The notes under the pieces are model-generated. The model saw nothing but the letters and a program-made list of their open reading frames with translations. It searched no databases and had not been told where the DNA came from. A stretch of DNA of 64,000 nt, from assembly GCF_000189635.1 (NCBI RefSeq), contig NW_002476559.1, forward strand, positions 372,001-436,000, read 5' to 3'. This DNA is from Tetrahymena thermophila SB210 (lineage: Eukaryota > Ciliophora > Oligohymenophorea > Hymenostomatida > Tetrahymenidae). The position numbers and the translations under genes are program-made. Below are positions 45,101-57,620 of this stretch, one piece after another (position 1 is the first letter of the stretch; every line of letters starts with the position of its first letter).

Positions 45101-48100
45101 CCACCAAGCAAGAGTTTGTATGGCCTTTTCAAAGCAGTAAGTCTCCTGCTTATATAATCTGTTGCAAATTAAGGATTCTCAGTAATAATCATCAAATTTC
45201 TTGATAAATAGTGATCAGTATTCTCATTAAGATTTTCATCAATTAGATTTAAGTCTGATAACATATTTTAAAATGCATTAAACTTCTGAGTCTAGGGATA
45301 AATAGTTTCAACAGCTTATCTAATCAATTACTTAGATACTTTTAAGCCAGAAAAATGTCTTGCAAAAGATATTATTATTCTTTCTATAAGTTAGTTCGAA
45401 TTTACCATGTTTTTATTATTATCATCAAACAAATCTTTCTAAAAAATAAATATTTGTTTATAGCAAATAAGTTTAGCCATTGAGTAGAAATCTCTCAAAC
45501 CATGAAATTGTTCATATTTGCCAGATTCTATTTTTTTTAACAGCTCTAGATACTTTAAATAAATTTTAGATATTACACCCATAGTTTATTCTGAGAGAGC
45601 ATTTTTTTTCAATCTTTCCTTAACAAAAACATCCTTTTGATTTTCAATCATCTGAATCTAAATGCATTGAATAGTTTCATTTAATTCGTTTTCATTAATA
45701 TTTAACCTTTTATAAAAAGTTGAAAAATAATTAATTTTTTATTTTCTTTTATTCAAAGTTAATCATTAATTAATTTACCTGTAAACTGCTAGCATTCTAT
45801 TCATTTTAGATTGGTCTAGAGGCCAATTAGATATACAAGCTACGGATATCTTAGGCTTTTCAAGAACAGAATGCAAAACTTTAAGAGGATTATGAGGAGA
45901 TATTTCTGCTAACCCGATTTCTTCAATTTACACTAAAGAAAGATACTTCTTGCTTTACTTCTACTCTATGATTTTGTTTTACTTTTGCATGGCGTTTTCA
46001 AAAACTTCTTAAATTCTTTCAGAGGTGCTCTGTATGTGGCCTTGGTAAAATAGCTGCATAATTGTCTTATATTTTTTAAAGAAGAGGCTCTTTGATTACT
46101 CACCTTTCATAGTCTTTACTAAAATGCCAATAGAAAGAGACTTTGAGCATCCTGGAGGTCCTATCAGTACAATTGGAATTTTGTTCATTATGCATACAAA
46201 TAGTGTAAATATATTAGACTTTAAGGCTGAATTTTTTACAATACCTTAAGGAACTTCAGTTTAATCAGTTAAGTATGTAAGCACTTCATGAATTATTTAA
46301 AACAAATTATTAGCTTTTATTGATAGTTTTTAAGCACAATTTGTGAGGAATGTTTATCTTTATTCAATCAGAGGTAGACGAACAGCATAGTTTATAAAGA
46401 AAGATAAACAAATAGCATAATCAGTTATTGAAGGTATCTTTAATCCATAAGATTAAAATATTTGAAGATTTTTTATAAACCAAAAAAGTATCTTGCTAAA
46501 TCTGCTAACATCTCTCAAACTACAAGCACTTTAATATCCCATTTCTTGTCTAATGGTCTCTTGAGCGAAGAATACTGCTTCAGATACTTATTAAAGTTAT
46601 TCTTTTTTAAATTGATGAGTTTAATATGCTCTTTTCTTTAGTTTAATTTAATTCATTAAAATGAGCATCTATGTAATATAATTTCTCTCATCCTATTTAT
46701 CTAGACTATCAAAATTCCAAATAAAATTGTACATACTTTCTGGAATAGGTTCAACCATATATTCTAAATCTGTATTTTTTATTTTATCCACTAAATCTTT
46801 CTTGATTCCTCCATGAATTTGTAAATTAATCATTTACTACTACTTTAAGCTTTTAAGTTTATAAGGATTTATAGCAGCAATAGGTATTATATTTTTCCTA
46901 ATCGTTTAACCCTTAATGCATCTATCAACAAGTATCTCTTTAAACAGCCCTCCAATCAATTTATTTGTATTCACCTTTATTTAAATTTAAATATAATAAA
47001 TATCTCAAATTAAATCTAAAAATTTTAAATCAAGAATTAAAAAGTTTTAGTTTGAACCAAATAATAAGTAAATAAATAAATAATAAAATACTTCATCAAA
47101 AAAGAGAATAATCTTTTGGCTTGAGTTATATTTGGTTTATATTTCGTTTATTTTATTTATAACATCTCTTTCAGTTATTCCTGCGTGTATATTCATAGTG
47201 ATGAAAATAGCATCCATAATTAAAGACATGAGCTCTATTAAAGCTGTTTTTCCTATTCCAGATTATCCCTTTTAATTAGTTTAAAAAGATTTTAGATTAA
47301 AAAGTGTTTAAATAAAATAATAATAATATGTTTAACCATAAATAAATTACCATGATAATAACTGGTGTATTTGATCTTATTCTCATGAAAATCATAGCTA
47401 TTTTAAAGAAATTATCTTTTTGAATAGTTATTCTTTGAACTAAATTCTATAAATTATTATGAAGTATGTTGGTAAATTCAATGCTCCTTGTATCTCCATA
47501 CATGTTTGAAACATTTTGATGAATTAACATGATTAACCATTTCAGCAGGGCTTCAGGTCTGTTTTACTAATCAAAAAAGATCATATTTTCTTTTTACTAC
47601 TCAAATAATTAACTAATGCACTTAGGAACTTACTATTACTTATCAAAGAAAGTTGTAATACAAGGATTCTCCTATTCTTAAAATGTTACAAAGTTCATCA
47701 TGTTACTATTAAATTTTTCTATTGATTAAGCTTTATTATGTAATTATTATGCCTTTGTCAAGTTACTACCTTCTATTAAGTTTAACTTGTTAATTTTATT
47801 TACCGATACGGCTAAACATAGGTTGTAAGATGTAGTTAAAATATATGTACGTAATCCTAAATTAAGTAGATCAGGACTGTTTTACTGAAGAAGGCCAAAC
47901 TCAACAAAATAACATTTTTCAAACTTATTCATCTCTGAACCAAACAACTTTACAAAGTGTGATAATTTATAAAAACATGGTTAAATGTTCTGCTGTTATA
48001 TTTTGCTTATAAAAAAAGTCTGTAGGAGATTTTAAAAATCATTTTTGTAGCTTTAATCGTTTTTTTTATAATTTTAATTAGACAAGTTTGTCTTGTCTAA

Positions 48101-51100
48101 GTAGTTCTGATATCTTTAGTTTGCTTACATAACTGAAAGATATTTATAGCACATAAATTAATAAATGCACTCTTCTTGAGTCAAATCATGATGTTAAATT
48201 TGATATTGCTAAATATTGAAATCAATTTTTTTCTAATTAAAATAATTTTTGATATTTAAATTTTTTAAGAATTCATGGTTGAGACTGTTTTAAATTTCAA
48301 TATAATAATTAACTTGATTTCCAATATATACATACTTTTTAGAGTGAATGCTAAGTGAATTAAAGAATATTAACTCAAATAGAAGATAATTTAAATCTAA
48401 CTCAGGCATTTCGTACATGTCCAGATGAATTGAGTATTAAGCATTTGTGTTTTTATCATTTAATTTAACTCTTAATAGCTGAATAAAATCTATTTTATTA
48501 CTACTGCCATTAGTTGGAACTCTGATTAGTCCATTATTTTGATGAATTTAAAAGGTTTTACCAGCTCCAGGATAGTCAGAATAAATGAAATTAATATATT
48601 TCTTTGCATTTCTAAATTAATTTGAGCTAAAATCTACAATATTCTTTTCTGGCTCTAAAATTTGATCAACTGATAGATATGGGATCATAATGATCTCTTC
48701 TTAGATAATGTCTTTGTTTGCTAAGATATACAAGCTATTCTGTCCTTTATCTTATTTCAAATGCAGTTATTGTAAAATTTCATTGAGCTAGTTGAAAAAG
48801 TTCATGTCCAATTTTTTATTGAGAATAAGGAAATATTCGTTTCCGCTTGGATTTAGAGATAAATATTAGAATCTGTACATAAATAGCTCTAAATCTTAAA
48901 TTGTAGAGTGAGTGTCATAATAAAAGCACTGATAATACTAAACATGAGAGGCAGATTACTTGATTCTTTAAACTAGTATTTCAATAATTTAGCTGCCTTA
49001 GCATTTAATCTAAAATATTTTTTTCCCTTAACTTCCAAATAATTATGGTGAAGTTATAAGTTTCTTACTTAGGAATTTTCCTTTTTAAAATAATGAAAAT
49101 AATTGATAAAAATTATTTAATTTAAAAATTTTGAAAAATAAAATTATTACCTATTTCAATAATCATATTATTATCATCTAGAATATTATTATTTGAATTG
49201 ATTTATGCTAATTCATTTTCTTCCACTCCTATTTGTTAGAGTATTCCCTTTAGGTCTGGAGAAAACGATAGAATTTATCTTCTCAAACACTTCATAATTT
49301 CTCTGAAGTGGAAAAAACCTATTAGAGTCAGCTAAGGATATTGCTTGAACGCTTATTGCATTTAACTCTACCAGGAATCTAAATTTTTTTAAAAGGCTTT
49401 GACATCTTCCTTCATTTTGATATATGTGGATTAATACTATCCATTTCTGTTGTCATAAGAGAGATTTTTTTTCAAAAATGAATAACAACCATATTTAATT
49501 GAATTTAAAATAATTTCTTTTATTTATTCAATTTCAAACCATTGATCTCTAAATTTTTACATTTTAAGTTTCAATTTTTCTATTTCTTTTTCAAGTTCTT
49601 CTTCATCTGTATCTTTTTAAAGGCTATTTATTTAAATATTAATGTCATCTTAGGGGTTAAATTTATTTTTTGATAAATAGCTTAGGAAATCTCTTTCTTC
49701 TCTAGTATGAACTGTTTTATTCTAATATCTGTTTTATTTTTTACATTATTTCTATATATTAGCTTAGGCAGCAGCTATTAAATTGTTTGTTTTTGTAGTT
49801 TACTCTAGAATTATTTTAGAGCAAATTTGCCTCATTTCTATTTCACTGTACTCTTTTTCACATTAAATTTTTACCGTTATATTAGAATCTTTTTCATCAA
49901 ATACTAAGGCAAACTATCCTTCTTCAATAATTTAGCAAGTCAGAGAAATAAATTGCTTCTTTTTATCAAATGTTTAAGAAATATTTTAAATCTTGTCAAA
50001 ATCATTAACACAGTCATTTAAATCTATCACAATCTAAGATCTATTCATATTTTACTTGATAAATTGAAAAGTTTCCTTGATAAACTAAAGTAAAGGTTTG
50101 TTTTCCATGGCCTTTTTATAATCAGAAATCATGCCTAAGAGATCGTTGTAATTGTTGAGCTTAATGAGTAATGAGATGATATCTGTACTGTCTTCGTCCA
50201 CTAAATCTCTCAAATCTAAAAAGGAAGAAAGCTTCAAATTATTATTTTTATATTAAAGAATGACTTCTAACTTTTCTAATAACTCAACTTACTCCTAAAA
50301 AGAGTCCTCACCTAATAGAGCACTTGAAAGTTCTTTTAGCCCAAAAGCGTCTTATTAATTAGCAATTTATTAAATGGACATATCTTCTAGTTTTTTCATT
50401 GAAAGTAAATTATTTAATTACAATTTTAGCTAGTTGCTTGGTCTGGAAGAGAGGTCGACTTTGTAAATTTAAGATAGATTAATGAATTTTTACCCATATC
50501 TAAAAAAGAATTAAGCAGTATAAACATTTTTAAGTAATTATTCAAGCAATTGAGGACTATAGTTAGCACGAAGTAAATTCAAAGAATACTGAATATTTTT
50601 GAAAGATTCCTAAAACGTAGTTCCACATAAATGCTATAGCTAAGTGAATGTTATAATATTTCCTACAAATATTTCAAATTTATTTTGACTTTACTAAATA
50701 TTTTGCACTATAATTATACTAATTTATGAATTCTAATTCTCTTTGTTGGCATTTTAAAATTCAAATTCTTGAAGAACATGTTAGTTGTTTTCATTTGGAA
50801 TTAAAATTTAGGTAAATTAAATGAAATTCTGTTTTATTTTTTCAAATATTAACTTAAGACTATCTTATGTTTTTGGTACATCACCTTATTTCTCTTCAAC
50901 TATTAGGAATATTTTGTTGAATATAACAGATGATTAGAACATATTTAATAGCTCATACATATATTATAAATGCTTAAATTAGCACAGTGTTTCGTCTAAC
51001 TTTTCAAATATTTAATTTGTCTTAAATTAATTTAAAAAATTTTTATAGTCTTCTTCCAAGTATGGCTTTGTTCTCTCAAAAAATTTGATAAGCTTCTATC

Positions 51101-53441
51101 TTTCATCTCTATAAATTTATATTTTTTAATAAACAAATTACTTGAATTACTAATAGTTAGTTCCAATGTTTTTTTCTAAATAAGTGAAGATATTAAAGAA
51201 AACTTTTGAATTGAATAATTTATCAATCATTGAAATATCAAATTTTGAGAAGTTTTACAAATCTTGCAAAACTTAATTATAAATTCTATCTGACAGCTTT
51301 AAGTTAATAATTTAGTAGGCAAATTCTTCTAAAAAATGGTTATTAATTTATTTAGATTTTTCATATTTTTTCAAAGCATGATCTTCGAATTCAGAATAAA
51401 CTATTTTCATGAGTACTTTTTCATTTTTCTAAATTTTAATTAAACTTTGATAGCAAGAAAAAACTTTATTGAATTAATCTATAAATTTTAAATCACTACT
51501 CTTCATTGACTCTAATTATTCACTTATAATTGTTTTAATGAGCATTTATAAGCATTAAAATTCCTCTTTTTTATTTAAGCTGCTTATTAAGTTACATAAT
51601 TGCTCTGTACTAAGGATTACTAATTTTTTTATTATTATTTCATCCATTTAATAAGACAATTAAAGAATGTCTTCTTCATTCAGGACTTGATGCTTATTGT
51701 CATTATTCTTATTCTGGTTATTTCCCATAATATTGATTTCTAATTAACTACTTTCAATTTATTATTAATTATTGATTTGATTTGATTTTTGTAAAATCTC
51801 AAGCTATTATTAAGCTAAAGAAAGCAGTTGGATTTTGTATTTAATAACTTTAAAGCTTTCTTAAGAATTTAGCTATGAGCATTAACTTTTAAATATATTG
51901 TAAAGAGGTTAGATGTATATTAATTATGGATTATCTGAAATAAGAAGAGAAAACACTTTGATTATACTCTCAATACTAATCTACGAAGTGCCAGCTTTAA
52001 AAAGCATCTCTTATAAATCTACATTTAAGACTATCTTCTTTTCATAAAGGCAGATAAATAAGCTAATTTGGATATTTTCTTTGAGCCTTGAGAAATTAGC
52101 GTTTGTGAAATATTATTAAATTAAATCACCTTTCTTATCATATTTATCAATAAATTATTGAATTGAATTCTAGAATATTTAGAAGAGATAATCTGACTTT
52201 ACCATAACTGAAAAGAAATCGTTAATGAAGTTTTAAAATTCTTGTTTAGAGCAGCTAGAGAATGATTCAATTATCAAATCAGAATTTTTAATTAGTAAAT
52301 CTAATTTTTCATTATCATTAATATTTTAAAAGCGCTTGATCCAATATCTTTAAATAAAAGATGCTTTATTTTAGTTGATCTAATTGTTTTGATGCTTAAA
52401 TTTAATTATTTTTTCAATTTTAATTGAATTTAAAACTGGCAAACTAGATTCTTCAAGTTTTTGATGTAACCCTTGAAGTATCATCTGAGGATTTAAAATG
52501 CTGCTATCATCAAAGAATGCATCTATCCAGTCATAAAAGCTAAATCTTTAACAAAGGTTCTCAATTTCTTCCTTTTCTTCAATTTCAACATTATCATAGT
52601 TCAATTTATTCTATTTGTATAAATTTGACAGATCCTAAAACACCTCTTTATATTTCTCTTATTTGTAGAACTTTTCTAAAATTTTCATTTTTTTTTGGTA
52701 TTCTCCTACATTTTAAACATTTTTCATAAGTCTGTATAACTTATCACTTGATTATTTTAGCAATTAATTATAATTTATAAATCCTACAGTCTTGGTAAAT
52801 TTGAAAAGTCCCTTTATTTAATCTATTGCTGAATTTGCTTACAGAAACATTAATAAACTGTTAATAGGATCAATTTATTTTAATATGATATTTTTATCTG
52901 ATATCAGATTTATGAACACATTTTGCTTTTCATAAAATTCTGAAGGAGTATCGAAAATCATGGCACTAGAACTTTAATCTTCTCTTTTAATTATAAAAGC
53001 AAGTAACTTTCTTTTTATTTCTTTTGTTTCCAATTCCTATATACCTTTTACAATATAATTATATTTTATTTCCTCAGATAATGTTTTTCTAGATGTTTTT
53101 AACTAAGTATAAAAGATATCCTCATGCAATTCTGTCATTTAAGTCATTTGGATATCAATTTACTGTAGGCTTAAAAATAGACTGTCTTTATATAAATGCA
53201 AATTATTAATATAAAGATAAAATTCAACAATAACGCTATCCTCAATAATTTAATCCATATTTAAGACCTATTTTTCTACTTAATTATTAATTAATTAACT
53301 TTCTAAGAATTTATCTCGTATTTTTGAAATATCTTTGTCATATGATTTTACATATTCTAATAAATCCAAAATTAGTTAGAATATACGTAAGATGAAAGAT
53401 GATTAATTGTATTAGATCAGATCATAAAATAAAATATTCAT
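39167..53441 (-). CDS. RNF213/mysterin-like giant AAA+ ATPase with C-terminal RZ-type zinc knuckle
   Basis: Six exons (minus): 49151-53441, 47351-49080, 47092-47268, 45779-46974, 40516-45706, 39167-40435. This gives 4618 codons (4617 aa), and every junction phase fits. Residues 1 to about 1900 are helical and Gln/Asn-rich without recognised domains. AAA unit 1 has Walker A GQSGIGKTALI (near residue 2010, split by an intron just before it) and Walker B IILFFDE|VNTN. Unit 2 has Walker A GPPGCSKSLS (near 2340) and Walker B LVQIEEIGLAEISP. Family signatures follow in order: ISNWPLDQSKMNR, FHGLRDFYSM and GPLLNRFEKHMF. A zinc knuckle LYQCINCKEYIF...C...CLQCGK lies near 3850. I found no RING C3HC4 in the expected interval. 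In animals RNF213 is a six-AAA ring E3 ligase acting in lipid and antimicrobial ubiquitylation; the RZ module carries RING-independent activity. In a ciliate the role is unknown. The ATG at 53441 is the first in-frame Met after a TGA. Confidence 0.88.
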
Positions 53442-53910
53442 TTATCTTAAAAATTTGTCAATTAAATTATGATATCAAATTCAAACATAAACTAAAATTT
53501 ATAATATTAAAATTGAATTATGTATAAAAAAATGTAATAATATTTTAATGGTCGCTATGAGATAAAAATTATTGCAAATGATTGATTGCTTAATCTAATT
53601 TAAAAATATAAATTTAATTCTTGCAATTAATTTTTCAAATTAAATTCTAAAATCAGATTTTTATGAAAGTTTCTTACTGGTTTTTAATTTCAATTTTTTG
53701 TTTAAATATTATCTAAAATTTAAAAGGAGTTTAAATAAAGAAGGATTTTAAATTATATTTTTAGTTTAAATATTTATCTTCATTTTAAGAATAATTTTTT
53801 TATATTTTCTAAATATTTCAATTTCATAAATTGTTATTTTTAGGATCAATTTATTTTGAGTTTTTAAGCTAGATTAATTGAAATCTTTAATTAAAAAAAA
53901 ATATAAAAAT
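53442..53910. other. Upstream region of the RNF213-like gene
   Basis: AT-rich spacer between the giant gene and the first tRNA. It presumably holds the giant gene's promoter. Nothing specific recognised. Confidence 0.5.
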
Positions 53911-53983
53911 CACCCACCGAGGGGCTCGAACCCTCGACCACCAGCTTAAAAGGCTGGCGCTCTACCGACTGAGCTAGACGGGT
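53911..53983 (-). tRNA. tRNA-Lys: tRNA-Lys (anticodon UUU), copy 1
   Basis: A 73-nt cloverleaf: acceptor ACCCGTC pairs with GGTGGGT (one G-T and one T-G pair), D arm GCTC...GAGC with box A TAGCTCAGTCGG, anticodon stem CCAGC/GCTGG with loop CTTTTAA (anticodon TTT), T arm GAGGG-TTCGAGC-CCCTC, discriminator G. No intron and no encoded CCA. A T5 run directly after the 3' end is a Pol III terminator. It reads AAA codons, abundant in this AT-rich genome. Confidence 0.95.
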
Positions 53984-54707
53984 CTTATGCTAAATAAAAT
54001 AATATTCAAAATAGTAATATAAAATTCTCGAAAAAAATAAAATCTGACTTTAAGTATTATTTTTTGGAATTGATATTTCAATTCTGTGGAATAACTTCTA
54101 CTAAATAAATTTAAAATAATATATATTAGATTGTCTTTTTATTTTTATTAAAAAAAAAATTGATAATTATATTTACTAGTACTAATTATCATTAATTATT
54201 ATATATGTATGTAATAAGTTTATTCCTCTAGTAAGCTATATCGTTAAATGTTTGCGGAGTGTGTGTAGTTTTTGTCTACTTTTTAGACTAATTTATTAAT
54301 TAATTAGTTTCTTAGGTTTAGATAATTATCTATAGTTCTTTTTTTAATTCTTTTAATTTAATAACACTTTTTCAAGATAATTTTTTTTATCAAAAAAATA
54401 ATTTTTAATTTATAAATTAAATTTTCTATTAATTAATTAATCTAAATTTTATAATATTATAAAATAGTAAAATAAAATTATTTAAATTTTAATTATTTAG
54501 TGCAATATAAAATCTATAAATAAATTATTAAATTTAAATAAAATTGAATTTTGAATCAGCTAATATTTGTTTGATTATATTTAAATTAACAAAAAACATA
54601 TTATTTTTATTATAGAATTAATGAAAAATAAATATTTTATAAATTATTTTATTTATAATTTTTTTTAATTTTACAAATTAAAATTTTTCAAAAAATCTAT
54701 AAAAAAT
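53984..54707. other. Spacer between tRNA-Lys copies 1 and 2
   Basis: Very AT-rich, no gene seen. The sequence is not conserved with the other tRNA spacer. Confidence 0.5.
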
Positions 54708-54780
54708 CACCCACCGAGGGGCTCGAACCCTCGACCACCAGCTTAAAAGGCTGGCGCTCTACCGACTGAGCTAGACGGGT
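54708..54780 (-). tRNA. tRNA-Lys: tRNA-Lys (anticodon UUU), copy 2
   Basis: Identical over all 73 nt to the copy at 53911-53983, with the same cloverleaf, and followed on the minus strand by a T6 terminator. The flanks diverge at once on both sides, so only the gene itself is conserved. Confidence 0.95.
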
Positions 54781-56369
54781 TTTATGAAAACTAAATTGAA
54801 TATATTTGTAGTATTTTATACTTTAACGATGAACTGTTAAATGATATTTTTATGATAATATATATATGCATATTTTTTCATAAATATTTTTTGTTTAAAA
54901 TTTAACTCAAACAAAAAAGAATATCATTTGCAATAATCATTTTTAATTTAACTTTAAGTTTAAATTTATAATAATTTTTTAAAATCGTTAAGAGAAGTTC
55001 ATTAGTTTATTTCTGTTAATTAAGATCAAATTTATTTAATTAGTACTCAAAAGTTATTTTAAAAACTAATAGTTCTAAAAATATTTATTTATTTTATTGC
55101 TTTAATTAATTAACTAGGACTTACAGTATTTTTTATATCAAACTCTTAATTCTGTTTTTAATAATAACTAATAAAAATTGTATTTTGACACTTAAATACT
55201 TAGTGATTTGTTCAATAGATATCGAATTTTATAAATAAAATATATATATAACATTTTTCTGTAAATACACAAAACAATACCACCTATATATTTAATTGCA
55301 AACAATTATTTCAAAACAAACTAAATATTTTTCTTTTTAATTTAATTAATTGGATACTGCTTTTATAAATATGATAGCTAAAATTTACATTTAAAATTGA
55401 AAAATTAACAAGTTTAATATTAAATATATGTTTTCTCTAAAATTAAAAAATTGTGTAACTTTTATTATGTACCCTATCTTTATTTAATTCTAAATTAAAA
55501 AAATTACAATATTTTATTTAGTTAAAGTTAGTTGATTTATGAATTTTGGTTTTTTTTTCTTCATTTGTATAAGAAATATCATTTATTTTAATAATTATTC
55601 TTGGTTATTTCATTCAATCATTTTATCATTCATTAATTTTTTTTAAATTTGCCTTTCTATCATTTTGACTTTGAATTAATTAAACAACTTAATCAAACTA
55701 TTAATATACTAACAGCAAATCATTAAAATATGCAAAAAACTTAAAGAATTAAGATGCTTAAGTAGATCAAACATCATATGATATATGATGTACATTCATT
55801 TAAATTTATTAATAATATGAATATATAAAGGGAATACTATTTTTTTTTTATTTTTGAATTATGTCATTATCATAATTACCATTTATTACTTTTCACATAA
55901 TTTTTTGTCTTTTTAAAAATCTCTACTCATTTTATTTAATTATTTTGTTTATTTAAAATTATAAAAAATATTAAATTAATAAATACAAATGCTTATAAGT
56001 TTAGTTATACATACAAAATATACAATCAGCACTTCTTTTTTTAATTATTTTAATAATAATTTTCCTTTCATAGATAGATATAGGATTATAATTTTATTTA
56101 TTTATGTGATTAATAAATAATATTAATTAATTATGTTTATTTAAATTTTTGTTTGCTTTTAGAAATTTTTAATTTGAAAAAATATAAATTTATATTAAAC
56201 AAATTTGCTAAATTTACTGCTAGCATAAGTATTTTAGTTTTTTTTTTAAGTAATTTACCTTCTAAATTAGAATTAATTTTTTATACTATAATTATTGAAC
56301 AGTTTTTATTTGGTATTTAATAAATAAACAAACATTATATTAAGTCTATTTTTGACAAGTAAAAAAAAT
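54781..56369. other. Spacer between tRNA-Lys copies 2 and 3
   Basis: About 1.6 kb of AT-rich sequence with frequent TTAATTAA-type motifs. No frame with protein-like composition was found on either strand. Confidence 0.5.
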
Positions 56370-56442
56370 CACCCACCGAGGGGCTCGAACCCTCGACCAC
56401 CAGCTTAAAAGGCTGGCGCTCTACCGACTGAGCTAGACGGGT
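56370..56442 (-). tRNA. tRNA-Lys: tRNA-Lys (anticodon UUU), copy 3
   Basis: Third identical 73-nt copy, again with a run of eight T directly downstream as terminator. The flanks are unrelated to those of the other two copies. Confidence 0.95.
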
Positions 56443-57620
56443 GTTATGGATTGCTTAAATAAATTAATTTAATTTTTTATAAATGAAAAAAATAAGGTAT
56501 TTGATAATTTTTTTGGTAATAACAGGCTACTTTTACATTTATATTAAATCAAAAATAAAATACAAGCTTTTTGTGAGATTTAAAAGGCAAAAATTAAATT
56601 TAAAATAAATGATTTTATTCAATAAAACAAATATTCATATGAGAAATAAATTAATTCTTTATTTTGCTTAATCAAATGTAATTAATTATTTTTGAATTTT
56701 TCATTTTTAATACTGATTTAAAACTTAAGTCAAAAAAAAGTAAATCTAAATAAAATTAGGTCCGAATCTCTAATTTTTGCAATATTTCTGATTCCTGAAT
56801 TATTTTAAAGATAATTAAGCTTTTTATGCATTATATATCTTTTAATTTACCTCTTCAAAAAAAATTAAATATATACCAAGCGGTTTCATATTTAAACTAA
56901 ATAATTAAATTACTGTAGTTATATTGTATTATTTATTATTCTGTTAAGCATTAAATTTTGAATATAAGATCTTAAATTTTAACATCTTGAGGATATCTAT
57001 TAAATATCTTACTTAAAGAATTTGAAATGGTTAATACTATTTTAATATAATAATACATTTGAATGAAATAATAAATTATTTATATCAGTTTGTTTATAAA
57101 TAAATACAAATATAAAATTAGTTATAAAAAGGGTAAATAGAATTTTATATTTTTTATCCTTTTTTTTCAGAATTAATAAATAAATATGTTGGTTGTATTT
57201 GAAATTTGAAATTAGTTTTATTTTATATAGCATTAAATGGCTAAATTGAGCAATAGAAATTAAGGTTCAAGCTTCGAAGTAAATACGTAAAATAATAAAC
57301 GCAGATATGCTTGATAGAATTTTTATAAAATATCTATCTCCCATGATAAGAATTAATTGCATAAGATTGATGGTTTTTAATAATCTGAAAATTGTCTTTG
57401 GTTATGTTTCTTTAATATTTTTTATTTATGATTTATTTACCTATTTAGTTAGATTAATTCATTAAAAGACTTTTAAGATATTATTTTTATTAAAGATATT
57501 TTTTATAAAAAATAATCAATCAAAAAACAATATTTCTAAGAGAGGATCTGATAAGCATCAATTAAATAAGTAAAATAGATAGATAGATAGATAGATTGAT
57601 AGATAGATACTTTTTTACAT
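56443..57620. other. Intergenic region upstream of the CSC1-like gene
   Basis: AT-rich. A GATA microsatellite (about eight units, one variant) occupies about 57575-57609, a few bases before the proposed start codon. No other feature seen. Confidence 0.5.

Noticed and set aside
57042..57233. Minus-strand 63-codon ORF upstream of the CSC1-like gene
   Set aside because: Composition is that of AT-rich spacer, with no conservation cue and no neighbouring exon.
57575..57609. GATA repeat array considered as a CRISPR-like or regulatory array
   Set aside because: It is a simple four-base microsatellite with no spacers; similar tracts occur at 37711 and 61041.
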